A stretch of 28,376 nt of DNA from Phallusia fumigata. Taxonomy: Eukaryota; Chordata; Ascidiacea; Phlebobranchia; Ascidiidae. The DNA lies in the NCBI GenBank assembly GCA_008931825.1, contig QXVZ01027810.1, positions 1 through 28,376 of the forward strand. Direction: 5' to 3'. Below, piece after piece: positions 1 through 15,922 of this stretch. A program made the position numbers and the translations under genes. Below the pieces are notes generated by a model that saw nothing but the letters and a program-made list of their open reading frames with translations, had not been told where the DNA came from and did no database searches. Each line of letters starts with the position of its first letter. The stretch's first letter is position 1.

Positions 1-1587
1 TCACGTCTGGTAATGGTGCATGTCGAATTTCGACTAACTCATTAGAACTTCGTTTTCGCGAAGGTTTGGTCGTTATTTTTTGGGCTATGGGCTCATTTTC
101 CTTTTTTGGCCTTTTTTTAGTATTGAGTTCAGCATTTCATTCCCCTCAGGGGACCTACAGTGCACTCCCGCGTTCCTCTCGAGCAACGTGCTCTTGCCAA
201 AAAAGAATTCCACAGCTACACCTGCGCATTATTTGACGGCTACTAGACCGTTAGGCTTTGCCACTACACATGGTTCGGCGGGTGGCGCCCTTGCAATGAT
301 TTCTGGCTCCTTAACGCTAGCAACAGTCTTTACGTACTTAATTTCGCAAAACATTTGCTTGGTGGGATTTTGCATTTTCACCAAAATTGTCCTTGTACCC
401 GTCACAATCAAATCCTTGTGGCACAGGATGATATTTCGAAAACTGCGGATATTATATCAGTAGAGCTTTTCGATTTTCTTTGCATACATTTTGATTTGGA
501 AAACCTTTCAGCGGCACAAGCCTTCTACAGAACAATGGACACGATATCAATGATTTGACTTTGTATTCCTCTAGTTATATGATAAACTTTTAGAGATCAA
601 GTCAGCTTCTGAACATTGCGATCAATAACAACTTTTCAAGCAGCTTTTCGGCCATAGTCGCACTATTATCCTCGGCAAGTGCAAGTTTAGAGTATCCCAA
701 ATTTTTTTCTGGGACATCGCGACGACACGACTCCCAACTACTTTTCAGCATAGTTGAGCCATTCAACTTTTTTGCGCCTTACAATTGTCGAGGGACTTAC
801 TTTTCAGCAAGTGTTACTCATTTACAAATCACTGTCGGGTTTATCGCGCGAAAGTAATTACAGTTACAAATTATGTTTGGCTTTCTTGAAGGCAAAAGCC
901 GGCCTGGCAAACGCCACACTGTTTCACTATTCTTGTCAGAAGCATAAACCGCTGTGCATTTTGCCTCAGGTCCTGCAATGTCTAATACAGCTTTGCTGCC
1001 AGAATCGTTGTACTAACCTTGTTATTCATCACAAGGAAACGTTTTGTTGCCAACTGCAAGCAGAAATTCAATGACAGGATTGATGAGTTTTTTATCAGGC
1101 TCCAGTAGTTCGCTTACTGGAAATTTTTTTGGAGTAGCTAGCTAAACTTGCTTTATTTGGTTTGGTTTTTGGGCAAGCATTACAACGGAGATGCGTTTCT
1201 AATCAAAAACATTTTGCAAATGCAGTGGTAAATTTTGTCACTCAGAAGCATTACGTTTGGGAGTAGTTTTGAAAGTTTTTTAATTGTATCCACGAACATC
1301 GAGCTTGTCTGTAGCAAGCTTTGTTTCAATAATGAAATTCGTTAGTGTTTTGCAATAAGAACAACAAGGAGCTAAAATTCGTTTCTGTTAACCACAGTGT
1401 TCACTCTTAATTTTCAATGCACTTATGAATGCAATAAATTCTCAAATTTTACAAAGTTCTTATCCGAAGTCTTAGGCCTTGTTTTCCACGACAAGGTTGA
1501 CTTTCGTTACGGCCATTTTAAGCCTTCAGCGCCTTTGGGACGCAAGATAGCCAAATTCGTTGAACCAACACATAAAAACTATTTTAC
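1..1587. other. Intergenic sequence left of the intelectin array
   Basis: No exon with convincing splice sites and no recognisable domain was found on either strand. The fourth (last) exon expected downstream of intelectin copy 1 is absent from this stretch. A patch around 278-330 resembles 6119-6166 (shared text such as ggtggcgc, cttgc, tgattt, ccttaacgc), so this may be flank of a further copy lying off the left edge. The open frames here are short, lack domain signatures and are best treated as chance. Confidence 0.5.
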
Positions 1588-2396
1588 CTGAATATATCCT
1601 GGTGTAAGATAAGGTTGAGCGTTAGGCCCAAAATGCTGAACCACGTCGCGTACAGATCCTTCATCAAACACCACAGGTACACTGGGACCGTTGTCATCTG
1701 GCCAAGAGTAAACACCGGATTCGACAGGGAACACTTTGTCGAGTGAATACAAGTTGCCCTTGTCTCCGAACGCGTCGAGAAGTTCGATATTTAAGGTATG
1801 AAGACTTTCTCCAATCCTTCATTGGTGTCTCGTTGGGAACCTTTGTACAAAAAACCGTATTAAAAACCAAATAAAATCTGTAAAAAATAATATACACAAA
1901 TTTCACGTGGCTTAAAACCTTTACGAAAAACGACAAATTGTCAACTCTCATTTTCAGGCTTGTAAGGTTGGTGGTTCAAGACCTTACTTTGACAAGCTAA
2001 AAGTTTATGTTTTGATCAGCCTCCAGCCTTCCATGTTAGTGATCATGTCGCAGTATGCCAGATATGGAATTCCGTTGGAATCGAACAAAGTGTAGACGCC
2101 GCTCTTTGGACGCTCGGTAGAGTTGTTGAGGAGTTCTAGACATGACGATTGTGCGTCTGTTTGTAAAAGATTAATTTGTTACAAAACACAATCTCTTTAC
2201 AATATTTACTACTGTCCATGCGAATATTTTTATTACCCGGTTTTTGAAAGTTGGATTGAGTTTTGGGAGAATTTACCGCACAAAGCTGAACCTGTTACAC
2301 CATTTTAATGTTTAGCAACGCTACTGACTTACCAGTGAAAACAACCTTTCCACAAAATGCTGCGGTCAAAAGTCTAAGTATTCGAATCCTGTTCAT
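1588..2396 (-). pseudogene. Intelectin-like copy 1, disrupted (leader exon intact, body broken)
   Basis: This is a relic of a secreted calcium-dependent lectin of the intelectin (X-type lectin) family. Exon 1 is 2333-2396: it starts MNRIRILRLL, continues TAAFCGKVVFT and ends in phase 1 with donor GTAAGTC, a good signal peptide exon. Exon 2 survives only as about 2014-2156 ([20 protein letters not shown], later [10 protein letters not shown] and an altered EGWRLI); aligned with copy 3, about 237 bp are missing, including the family core (GDRWSSQQG to MIWQ) and the splice donor. Exon 3 is 1588-1840, 253 bp instead of the 264 bp of the other copies, because 11 bp near 1780 are missing; this shifts the frame. 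Exon 4 was not found. Its remaining intron is nearly the same as that of copy 3. No functional protein is expected; a short secreted peptide from exon 1 cannot be excluded. Confidence 0.85.
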
Positions 2397-3050
2397 GTTA
2401 TCTTGTTGTAACATAAAAATTGTTCGAACATCTAAATCGCTAAAACAAGACATTTTTGTTAAATTGCAACACTTATAATAAAACATATTCGGTAATCTTT
2501 CAAATACGAATATCTTGTTGCTGAATTCATAAAGTAGATGTTACTAACTGTTGCATTTTCTGCCAATCGTGTATTTCGTCAAGAGTTCAACAAATGCCAA
2601 TTTCTAAGTTTTCAACCTACTAACTCCACTGTACCGGGTCTATAACGCACATAGCGATTTATTTACTTGACCTGCGCACGCTCGGACTTTTTTACGAACT
2701 AAGAACTTAAAGTATTTACCAAACATACAACGCGATTTCGATGTTTTCAAAAGTTCTCTTTGTAAGGGAAAAAATAAAGTACAACTGTATTTCATCAAGT
2801 ACTATAGGAGGCCAGATATTTGTAACACTTCATCACACTTCGTTTAGAAAGCACGTTCTGTCAAGTTGTGGAAACATCGATATTACCTTTATTAAACCTT
2901 TACCCCACGTTCTCCTCAAACCTGATTAAAGCACTCCTTGTTTCAGTAATAAACAATGTATTTGCTCTTTCATGAAGATCCACAACATGCGAAAATTCAC
3001 GTTTCTCCTCTTCACAATGTTTAATCTTATTTACAAACGCACTTTCATAT
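2397..3050. other. Spacer between copies 1 and 2, with duplicated 3' flank
   Basis: No gene was seen. About 2670-2930 is a diverged copy of the flank found downstream of copy 3 (7085-7350) and copy 4 (11865-12050): all share a stretch like tgcgcacg, then a ctaagaac/caagaac motif, then acaactgta and an aaagcacgtt/aaagcatgtt motif. It is therefore part of the old tandem repeat unit. A weak TATA-like sequence on the minus strand at about 2476-2484 lies some 80 bp upstream of the start codon of copy 1. Confidence 0.5.
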
Positions 3051-3972
3051 ATAAGGTACCTGAAGGTAACAAGGCCCGGAAGGTAATAAGGCCCACTGCT
3101 TATATTTTTAAATACAGGAGTAAACAATTTGCTGTTCTCGGCCGATTTTAAAATTTATCCGTAGGAACAACGATTCACAAAGTTTGGGACCTGTTCGTTA
3201 TGTACAATAGTAGTTACGGCCAATCCAAATTTCAAACCTGTGCGTTCACGACTTTTTATAATTTTCGAAAATTTTTGCTGACGAAAATAGGAAGGTTTAG
3301 TTGTTAGAATGAAAACTTTGACAAGATATATCAGTAAGTCAGTCATTGTAGTTCATGTAGAGCTTTGTTTAAGCCAGAAAAAAGAATTGCTTCAGGATAA
3401 ATTTAATAAGATTCTGAAAGTCAGCTATTGGTGGTAATAAGGCCCAAGAATTTTTGACATTTACTGGAGTGTTTGTCATAGTAAGGTGACCGGTATGCAT
3501 AAAAATTATTGTTTTTGCTTACCTAGAAAGGTAAAGGTCGAAACAGCTTAAATTCGAGTCCATGCCTAACAGTTTGACACTTCACTTAATGTTTGCACTA
3601 GTAAGACTTCAAGTCTCATTAGTGCTTTCATTTAAAGAATTACACGTCCTAAAGTTAATGATATTGCTTTTTTGAACTTTATTTGACCAAAGTAGAGTAA
3701 GAAAAAGTCTCCTTGTTAACTAGACACTTTAGAAAAACACAAAAAAATTTGGGCCTTAATAACAGCATAGGCATGTATTAAGGCCCAAATATAAAAAATT
3801 TAAAAACAGTGATCCTATGAAAACAAAACTTGGAAACTTCCACAAAGTCTGATGGATGTTTAGTATTGACCTCTACAGCTAGCATGCCAAATTTGGGTCA
3901 AAACTCGTTACCGGTTTTTCAGTTATAGGCCCAAGTTCGTTAGGTGGTCCTTATTACCTGCAGGTACCTTAT
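3051..3972. mobile_element. 922-bp element with terminal inverted repeats (non-autonomous DNA transposon)
   Basis: The ends are inverted repeats of 27 bp with 3 mismatches (3051-3077 against 3972-3946). Both begin ATAAGGTACCTG and continue AGGTAA.AAGG. The motif AAGGCCC recurs inside at 3071, 3088, 3439 and 3780, inverted at 3751, with variants near 3925 and 3946; the pair at 3749-3790 could form a hairpin. No transposase frame is visible, so the element would depend on another for movement. A clear target-site duplication was not identified, so the superfamily is left open. It sits in the 3' flank of intelectin copy 2. Confidence 0.6.
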
Positions 3973-4258
3973 TTAACCTAAAATTTTGCAAGATTTTTGT
4001 TAAAATCCCATGGCACGTTTTACTCGATAATATACAAATTTTTTTTTACTTCTTTTCAACAAGGCCATTTGCGTAAGGGGCTTTTGCGACTTGTACAGCT
4101 ACCAAAATCTAAAAAGAAAATTTTGTTGTATGTATCAAAAACAAATCTAGCAAAAAGCTAAAAACATTCGCCCCAAAGGGATAGGTTTTTAGAAATCTGT
4201 AATAGAGATTCTGAAAATTTTTAGAAAAGTGAAAGAAAGCAAAATTACAAATTATTAG
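3973..4258. other. AT-rich spacer downstream of copy 2
   Basis: Nothing recognisable was seen between the inverted-repeat element and the 3' end of intelectin copy 2. The stretch is rich in A and T runs and has no exon-like open frame. Confidence 0.5.
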
Positions 4259-4264
4259 TTTATT
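4259..4264 (-). terminator. Polyadenylation signal of intelectin copy 2
   Basis: On the minus strand this reads AATAAA, about 20 bases past the stop codon of copy 2 (4282-4284). It is the only canonical signal seen just downstream of any intelectin copy here. Confidence 0.5.
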
Positions 4265-4281
4265 TGTTTCAAGGATTGCGC

Positions 4282-5777
<1,496 letters not shown>

Positions 5778-5828
5778 TCATTCTGCCCCTAAATTTGATA
5801 ATGCAGTAGATGTTAAGATTGCACCAAC

Positions 5829-5893
5829 CCGTCAGTAGAAGTTGTCCACAAAGTGCAACGATCGAAATCTTTGCCGGTAAAAATTACGTTGCC
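5829..5893 (-). pseudogene. Degenerate leader exon of intelectin copy 2
   Basis: The minus strand aligns with exon 1 of copy 1: CCACAAA.TGC..CG.TC on the plus strand is common to both (2350-2370 and 5854-5873). In the frame that would join exon 2 (phase 1, donor at 5827-5828 reading GTTGG) it encodes FLPAKISIVALCGQLLLT, a plausible signal peptide core. However, a TAA lies at 5884-5886 and no ATG follows it, and the position of the expected start reads differently from copy 1. The implied intron (5603-5828, 226 bp) matches the 176-248 bp seen in the other copies. Confidence 0.6.
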
Positions 5894-7533
5894 GAAATTC
5901 CAGCAATGTCAACTCCCCGACTTTTTTCCAGCTTCACAAGCAGGGAGTTCAGCGTTTGATTCACAAAAGAGGAACACCCGTGATATCCCGCATTCGACGA
6001 TTTCCACCCTGAAAAATGATCTTGCTAAAAGTATTTCCAATAAGCTACAACCGATGGGCATGATTTTATGCTCTTCAAATCTATGGGCGCCATGCTACAC
6101 ATGATCACAATGTTGTCCGGCAGGTGGCGCACTTGCGTTGATTTCAAGCACCTTAACGCAGCCAACTAGCCGCTACTCACCACATTTAAGATGAACCTTG
6201 TACGCGGCTTTCATCAGGTCACGTGGCACCGGAAGATATTCCGAAAAAGGCGGTTATTAAACCATTGTGATTTTGAAATCCCCTGCATGTCATTTTGTTC
6301 AAAGAACGAGACACAAGATTTTCAGAGTTATAAACAGTGTGTCAATCTTTGAATTTTGTGTTCGCCTAGCTAGACCAGCGGTTTATAAAGTTGGGTCCGT
6401 AGTCCTCCGGGGGTTCGTTAAACGTCTTCAGTCTCTGTTAGTCGTAATATATCGCACGATTGCGAAAATGTATTTAATGCATGTTGATTGCGCTCTTTAT
6501 GGCATCACCACTGTGTTATCACAAGTAACAAAATGCGATTGTGGCACACGCAAAGCATTCCTGAATTGTAATGTGAAGTTAATTTGTGTCAAATTTTTAG
6601 TGAACTAAAATGGTACCGTATTGCGAATAACTTTAAAAAACTTGAGAACCAATGACCTACATAGTGCACTTGTGGCGGACAAAACCTGCTGTCTGTTATT
6701 AGATGCTTTGTTTTCAGTAGTTTAAAAAAGTTGAGGTAATAACTAAGACTGCCGGGCAAACAAACTTATCTGTTGAAACAATTTTTAGTCCAAGGATCAC
6801 AACAACCGTTTAAAACCGAAACAAAGGGGCGAAAAAACATTCAGCTATATTGGCCGGATTACTTAATAAAAACCTGATTAGTGAACCTAGTAAACTTGAA
6901 GGCATAAAACGGAAATAAATTCAAAAAAAATACAGCTTTACGAATTTACGAAAAATAAAAGTTTAACCAATAAAACAGGTTTTAGGTTTTCCGACTATCA
7001 TCACTGCATCGGGCCTGTACTGCACAGTAAAAAGCAGAAGTTTACAACAACTACTATTTAAACACGTTGTTTGTTTTCCAATAAAATGAGCGTGCTTGCT
7101 TGCGCTGCGCACGTTTGGATCTTTTCCACGAATCAAGAACATAAATTATTTAGCAAGCATACCAACTGATTTTAACGTTTTTTAATAGGTTTGCAATGAG
7201 GGGTTGAAACAAACTGCAACTGTATGTATTAAGTTTAAAAAGTATTCGTTATAATTACAATACTTACTTGTAAAAGCATGTTTTATCCTGCTACGCAAGT
7301 ATAAATATCACTTTTACTAAACCTCAACGTTACGAACTCGTATTTTTTTTGAAGAAATTCGAATTATTTTTCGGTGAGTCTGACAACACGCAAAAATTTA
7401 CGTTTTTTCTATCCACAATAATTACTATTTATTATTAAGCACTTAATTATTAATGTTTTATATTTTACCTTCCAATTTTGCATGGTTCAATCCAAAGCAA
7501 ACAATTAAAATTATAAGTGTGATCGTTATAGAC
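5894..7533. other. Spacer between copies 2 and 3, right part is duplicated 3' flank
   Basis: No gene was recognised in 5894-6770. From about 6771 (gttgaaacaatttttagtcc) to 7533 the sequence is the 3' flank of copy 3 and matches 11601-12208 downstream of copy 4 almost throughout. A possible polyadenylation context for copy 3 was not seen. The short open frames here carry no family signature. Confidence 0.55.
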
Positions 7534-7865
7534 CAGGGTGGGCAAACTTGTTTAATGGAAGAGTCATTTGCGGAAAACCACAAACATCAGCGAGCTGCAA
7601 AATCAGTTTGTACAGTAGTGTCAATAGAGATACAACAAACAACAGTTACAGAAACAGTACAAACACAATATTTTACAATATTATTCTTTTTGTTTGATTC
7701 TTTAATAGTTATCACACTGCAATGTTACATCACAGTGGAGGTAACATAGACACATGAAATATACTTCAAATGCAAGGTAACAAGTCTGTATTAATTTGAA
7801 ATGTTACTATTTAGTTAGAAGAGCACCAAGGAACATGCCGGCGAGCCGCGGTTTGCCCACCGTTG
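7534..7865. mobile_element. hAT-type MITE, 332 bp, inserted in the 3' UTR of copy 3
   Basis: The left end reads CAGGGTGGGCAAAC and the right end, reverse-complemented, reads CAACGGTGGGCAAAC, the usual hAT terminus. It is flanked by 8-bp target duplications, ttatagac (7526-7533) and ttacagac (7866-7873), differing by one base. The matching site downstream of copy 4 has a single ttatagac (12202-12209) followed directly by the gene end, which is the empty site. There is no transposase frame. The element lies 4 bases beyond the duplicated target from the stop codon at 7878-7880. Confidence 0.88.
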
Positions 7866-7877
7866 TTACAGACTGTT

Positions 7878-9329
<1,452 letters not shown>

Positions 9330-9433
9330 TCAACGGTGAAAGTTACAACCTAAACAAAACATATGTTTTTTTATTTCTCTCAAGTCACTCAAATACATCT
9401 ACGGTTTTGGTATTGCAATAACACCTTTCTGCT

Positions 9434-9489
9434 CGCCTATCAATACTTCGGTGATATGCTGCTGTCACTGATAGGGAGCTATATATAAA
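9434..9489 (-). promoter_or_regulatory. Core promoter of intelectin copy 3 (TATA box and inverted GATA-type sites)
   Basis: On the minus strand a TATA box (TTTATATATA, 9480-9489) lies about 150 bp upstream of the start codon. Just downstream is a block conserved with copy 4. It contains an inverted pair CCTATCA (9436-9442) / TGATAGG (9469-9475) with the same 26-base spacing in both copies; TGATAG fits the GATA-factor consensus WGATAR. Transcription would be expected to start near 9455. The site assignments are inferred. Confidence 0.55.
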
Positions 9490-11483
9490 ATAAATTGTCA
9501 GATGGCATCGTTCCCACTTCACTTTCGTGAAAAGCTGCAGAGTCATTTAATTGTGCAAAGCGGTAATTGTTTAGATTCGGATCTATAGATAACCCAAGTA
9601 TTGTATACAAACACTATAACGTACGATGCGCCCTTTGTTGAAACATCTGTTCACCCAACTTAATAGCGTGTATTTTCCCACACCATGTATGCGCAAACAA
9701 TATGTTGCAAAAAGAGCGTGAGTTCCAATTGACAGTGCCTGAGGTTCGTTGACTTCAGACAAAAAACCGTTCATTTCAAACATAAATTTTATAACTGGCG
9801 TACGGAACAGGTTGATCGGGGTTAAAAAAATCACAAAAAACAGGTTGTACATGTTTAAATTTTGGGTTTGAATATTAGACAAAAATTGGGTGTGGTTTAG
9901 ATACAGTTCAACGTTTCAAAATATCAAAATTAGGATCTTTACATATGTAACCACCCACACACTACAGTGGGTTATGATGGCACATCCTAAAATCGGTTTA
10001 AACCAGAATTTATGCCTAAAATTTTTACCCGATTTTTAACAAAATAGCAGGACAACACGATGACCGGTTTGGCCTATTTAGGCCTTATTTATTATAAACC
10101 CCCAACAGTTTGGGTTAATTTATTGCACAAATACACTTTTGCAATTATCTATGATAAGCGCCAATTACAAGAGAATGTTTCCATGTTTGTCTTTCTGCAA
10201 TTTGTTTTACATTGGTTAGCACAGGTGGCATACCGGCGTTTTGTAAACCTGCAGCAGTGATTCTCCACCACTTAATTTGTTAAATGCTTGAAAAATTCCA
10301 CCCACAACAAAAATCGTGAGTTTACCCACAGCGAGGCAATACATTTTAGTAGTAAGCTTTGTTGACATTCCAAGCTGGTGGGCTAGAAAGACGTTTTTGC
10401 CTTCCGCCAGATTTTTCCAGTATTAATCTGGGCAAGGCCGGTTTGTGTCTTCTAAACACAAAAGCTATAGTTTTGCTCATTGTTTCTGTTATGGTGTAAA
10501 ACGTCGTGTCAAATTGTTTGGTTCAAAAGTCACCCGATAGTAGAGTATGGTATCGAATATTATCCAACGTTTCATAGTACAACAAGTGTATGATATGTAC
10601 AGAAGTTAATCTGATACAATGTAGCAAAAATGGTACTGTTAGTGATTTTTATTGTTGCTCACATTTCAAACCCTGTGTTGTAATGAGTGTTTCACTTCGA
10701 GCCTTGTGTTCTTGCGGCGCAATAGCAAAAAGGACAGGATTGCATCTTGTGTTTTGCTTTGCAATGTTAATTTTTAATTATTCTCTTGTATAAGACTATG
10801 CGTGTTTAGTTCATTCATTTTAGTACTCGTTTACAATACATCCACAATACGTTCACAATACAACATTAAAACAGATATATTCACAGTTAGTGCTAATACG
10901 TGGCAAGGATTTGGCAATAATGTGTTTTATCATAAAGTAAAGTGGTTTGTGTTTTATCCTCAATCAAAAGCATACGTTTTTGCTCATCATCGGGTACCAT
11001 GCGCTGTTAAGTACCTAACCCTCTCCAGGTACAGTCATTCAATGTCACTGACCACTACATACTCAGTTGAAAAACTTTCTCCGAGAACTATTACTATATG
11101 AAAGACGGCTATCACTGCAACGAAAAGGGAAAATATTTTCGTTTTCTAAACACTTGTTACAAACATCAAAATCAGTTAGAACAAATTAACAACTCTCCAA
11201 AAACCCTCAACTTGATATCCAAACCTCAATTTGATGCGAAAGTTAGGACTTACCCTAGCATTTTTTTCGCGAAATTGCTTTATTTGTGTGCAGGTAATAG
11301 TCAAGTTATAATGTATATGTTACGGCATTTAACAAAGTCAATACATGTTAGTTGTTGAAAATAGTTTTTTTTATTGGTCTAAAATATATTGGAGTACAGT
11401 TTCGTAGTAAATCCTGAAGCAAGGTAAATTTTAGCGGATAAAAATAAACTTGACATCGGTGGACCCAACCAGCAGGTTTTTAA
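9490..11483. other. 5' flank of copy 3, no gene seen
   Basis: Up to about 11062 this is the duplicated 5' flank also present at 14185-15488. Short open frames recur in both copies (for example around 10590-10700 and 15050-15160) but have no family signature and look like duplicated noncoding DNA. From 11063 to 11483 nothing recognisable was found. Confidence 0.5.
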
Positions 11484-11594
11484 AGCCAGCTCAGCTCGAC
11501 CTCACGCAACCGGTACAGTGCCCCTTATCCGATCCTATTCCATCCGAACCCACGCCGTCCGCGCCGGCCAGGAGATCCCCACCCGGATCCGGGG
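11484..11594. other. GC-rich patch between the duplication units
   Basis: This stretch of about 110 bp is strikingly GC-rich (for example acgccgtccgcgccggccag and cccacccggatccggggg) in a window that is otherwise AT-rich. It lies exactly between the two tandem units and has no counterpart at the left border of the copy 3 unit (about 6660-6770). No coding or RNA signature was recognised. Confidence 0.5.
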
Positions 11595-12211
11595 GAGTCA
11601 TTTGTTGAAGCAATTTTTAGTCCAAGGATCACAACAAGCGTTTAAAACCAAAAGAAAGGGGGTAAAGAACATTTGGTTATATTGGCCGGATTACTTAATA
11701 AAACCTGATTTGTGAACCTTACGAAAGATAAAAGTTCAACGAATACCATGTTTTAGGTTTCAGACTATCAGCTCCATCGCATCGGGCCTATACTGCACAG
11801 TGAAAAACTAGAAGTTTACAACCACTATTTAAACCCAATGTTTGTTTTCCAATATAATAAGCGTATTTGCTTGCGCTGCGCACGTTTGGATCTTTTCCAC
11901 GAACCAAGAACATAAAATGTTTAGCAAGCATACCAACTGATTTTAATGTTTTTGATAAGTTTGCAATGAGGGGTTGAAACAAACTGCAACTGTATGTATT
12001 TTGTTTTAAAAGTAGTCGTTACAATTACAATACTTACTTGCAAAAGCACGTTTCAAAATTTACGTTTTTTCTATCCACAATGATTACTACGTTTTTACAA
12101 AGCACTTAATTATTAGTATTTTATATTTTACTTTGCAATTTTGCATGGTTCAATCCAGAAAAGCAAAGAAGTAAAGAATTTGGATTATAAGTGTGATCGT
12201 TATAGACATTT

Positions 12212-13747
<1,536 letters not shown>

Positions 13748-13851
13748 TCAACGGTGCAAGTTACAACCTAAACAAATCACATGTTTTTTTATTTCTTTCA
13801 AGTCACTCAAATACATCTACGGTTTTGATATTGCAATAACACCTTTCTGCT

Positions 13852-13908
13852 CGCCTATCAATACTTCGGTGATATGTCGCTGTCACTGATAGGGAGCCAT
13901 ATATAAAT
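13852..13908 (-). promoter_or_regulatory. Core promoter of intelectin copy 4
   Basis: The minus strand has a TATA box (ATTTATATAT, 13899-13908), followed by the same conserved block as copy 3 with CCTATCA (13854-13860) and TGATAGG (13887-13893). The start codon is about 150 bp downstream. Upstream of the TATA box the sequence differs from copy 3 for about 276 bp. Confidence 0.55.
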
Positions 13909-15922
13909 GAAAAGCTCGCGAAAAGCTAGGGACAGATCAAGAAATTTCACCTGGGAGGGTTCACATTCGTTAGGGAAAAATTTATTTCCCCGAATCGACT
14001 ATTGACAGAAATGTTATGTTGCTTACAGATTTTTATGTAAAATGTGCCAAACGTCAATATGTTAAAGCACATGAATAATACATAAAAAAGTTACGCTTCG
14101 CATTTAAGGAGGGTTTTTGCTCCCTTCTGCAACCTCACTGCCCACTTTCTTCAGCTCCTGGTGATATGTCATTTTGGTCACCCAGATGGCATCGTTCCCA
14201 CACAACTTTCTTAAAAAGCTATCCTGCAGAGTCATTTAATTGTGCAACAGAGTATTGTTCAGATACGGATCTATTTACAACCCAAGTATTGTGGACAAAC
14301 ACTTGAAACTACGGTGCGTGCCCTTTCTTAAAACTGTTCACTTAACTTAATAGCGTGTATTTTCGCACTCTATGTATGCGCAAACAATATGTTGCAAAAA
14401 GAGAGTGAGTTTCTATTACCAGCAATTGACAGAGCCTTGGGTTCGTCAACCCCAGCCAAAAAACGGTTCTTTGAAACACCAATTTTATTTGACACTGACG
14501 TACGGGACAGGTTGATCGGGGTAAAAGCAACAACGAAAATCAGGTTGTATGTCATAAAATTTGGGTTGAAACATTTGACAAAAATTCGGCTTGGTTTGGA
14601 TTCCAACATAGTTCAAAGTTTCAAAATATCAAATATGGGATCTTCACATATGTAGACAGACACCACACTTATGCCCGGAATGGGGTTTTGCGTCGGTTTT
14701 TGCTAGAATATCCCAGTTTCGAACCGGTAACAGTCGGTTATGATCGCACACCCTAAAACCGGTTTAAACCGGAATGATAACTAAAAGTTTGACCCAATTT
14801 TCAACAAAACAGTAGGACAACACGTTGACCGGCTAGTCCGATTTAGGCTTTATTTAAAGCCTTAATATTTAAGGTAAATTCATTGCACAAAAACACGTTT
14901 GCAATTATCTATGATAAGCGCCATTTCAAACCTCGTGTCAAATTGTTTTGTTCCCGAGATTACCTGTAGTTTTCAAAAGTCACCCGATAGTAGAGCATGG
15001 TATCGGATACTATCCGACGTCTCATGGTACAACAAGTGTATGATATGTACAGAAGTTAATCTGATACAATGTAGCAAAAATGGTACTGTTAGTGATTTTT
15101 ATTGTTGCGCTCATTTCAAACCCTGTATTGTAATGAGTGTTTCACTTCGAGCCTTGTGTTCTTGCGGCGCAATAGCAAATAGACAGCGTTGCATCTTGTG
15201 TTTTGCTTTGCATGGTCAATTTCTAATCGATTGTACGTGTTTAGTTCATTCATTCTAGTGCTCGTTTACAATACATCTACAATACTTTCCCAATACAACA
15301 ATACAACAAATATATTCAGACTAAATACGTAGCAAGGATTTGGCAATAGTGTGTTGCATTATAAGGTAAGTGGAGTCTGTTTATCTTCAATCAAAAGCAT
15401 ACGTTTTTGCTCATTATCAGGTACCATGCGCTGTTAAGTATCTACCCCTCTCCGTCGTCATTTAATGTCATTGATCACTACATACTTGTAGTGACCACAT
15501 AACCATAAAACAAAAGTTAAACCAATAATATCATAAAATGTGAAAACCTTTTGAGGAAATATTCATATTTTAGTTGCCCAGCTTCTATGGGGGTAAATGC
15601 GGCCTGTTCAAAACGCTGTTGAAAATGTCCTTACTTTCTCATAGTTACTCAACCAACGCATTTGTATCGTGGGAATGTGCTTTGGCAAAAGAATGTTTCG
15701 TAAAGCTTGTGATTCGTCGTTCAAATTGAGATTAAGATACTCACGGATCAGAATGTTTGTTTGCGTTCGATTGGATAGGTATCCATGTTAAAAGGTAGGT
15801 TACAATTAAGAAATAGCTATAGTTTAAGACGAGTTATGCAGTAACAGTTAGACAGTAAAGTAACATGGAAGGCAGAAAAATACACAATGATTCTTTTTTG
15901 GGAGGTTGATTTTATTACTGAG
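13909..15922. other. 5' flank of copy 4 and spacer, no gene seen
   Basis: 13909-14184 is specific to copy 4. It has no clear terminal repeats, so it could be an insertion here or a deletion in copy 3. From 14185 to 15488 it is the duplicated 5' flank. 15489-15922 holds no recognisable exon. Confidence 0.5.

Noticed and set aside
10590..10793. Open frame repeated at 14899-15258 with the same protein start
   Set aside because: The similarity is explained by the duplicated 5' flank. The two frames diverge at their ends and show no domain or splice support.
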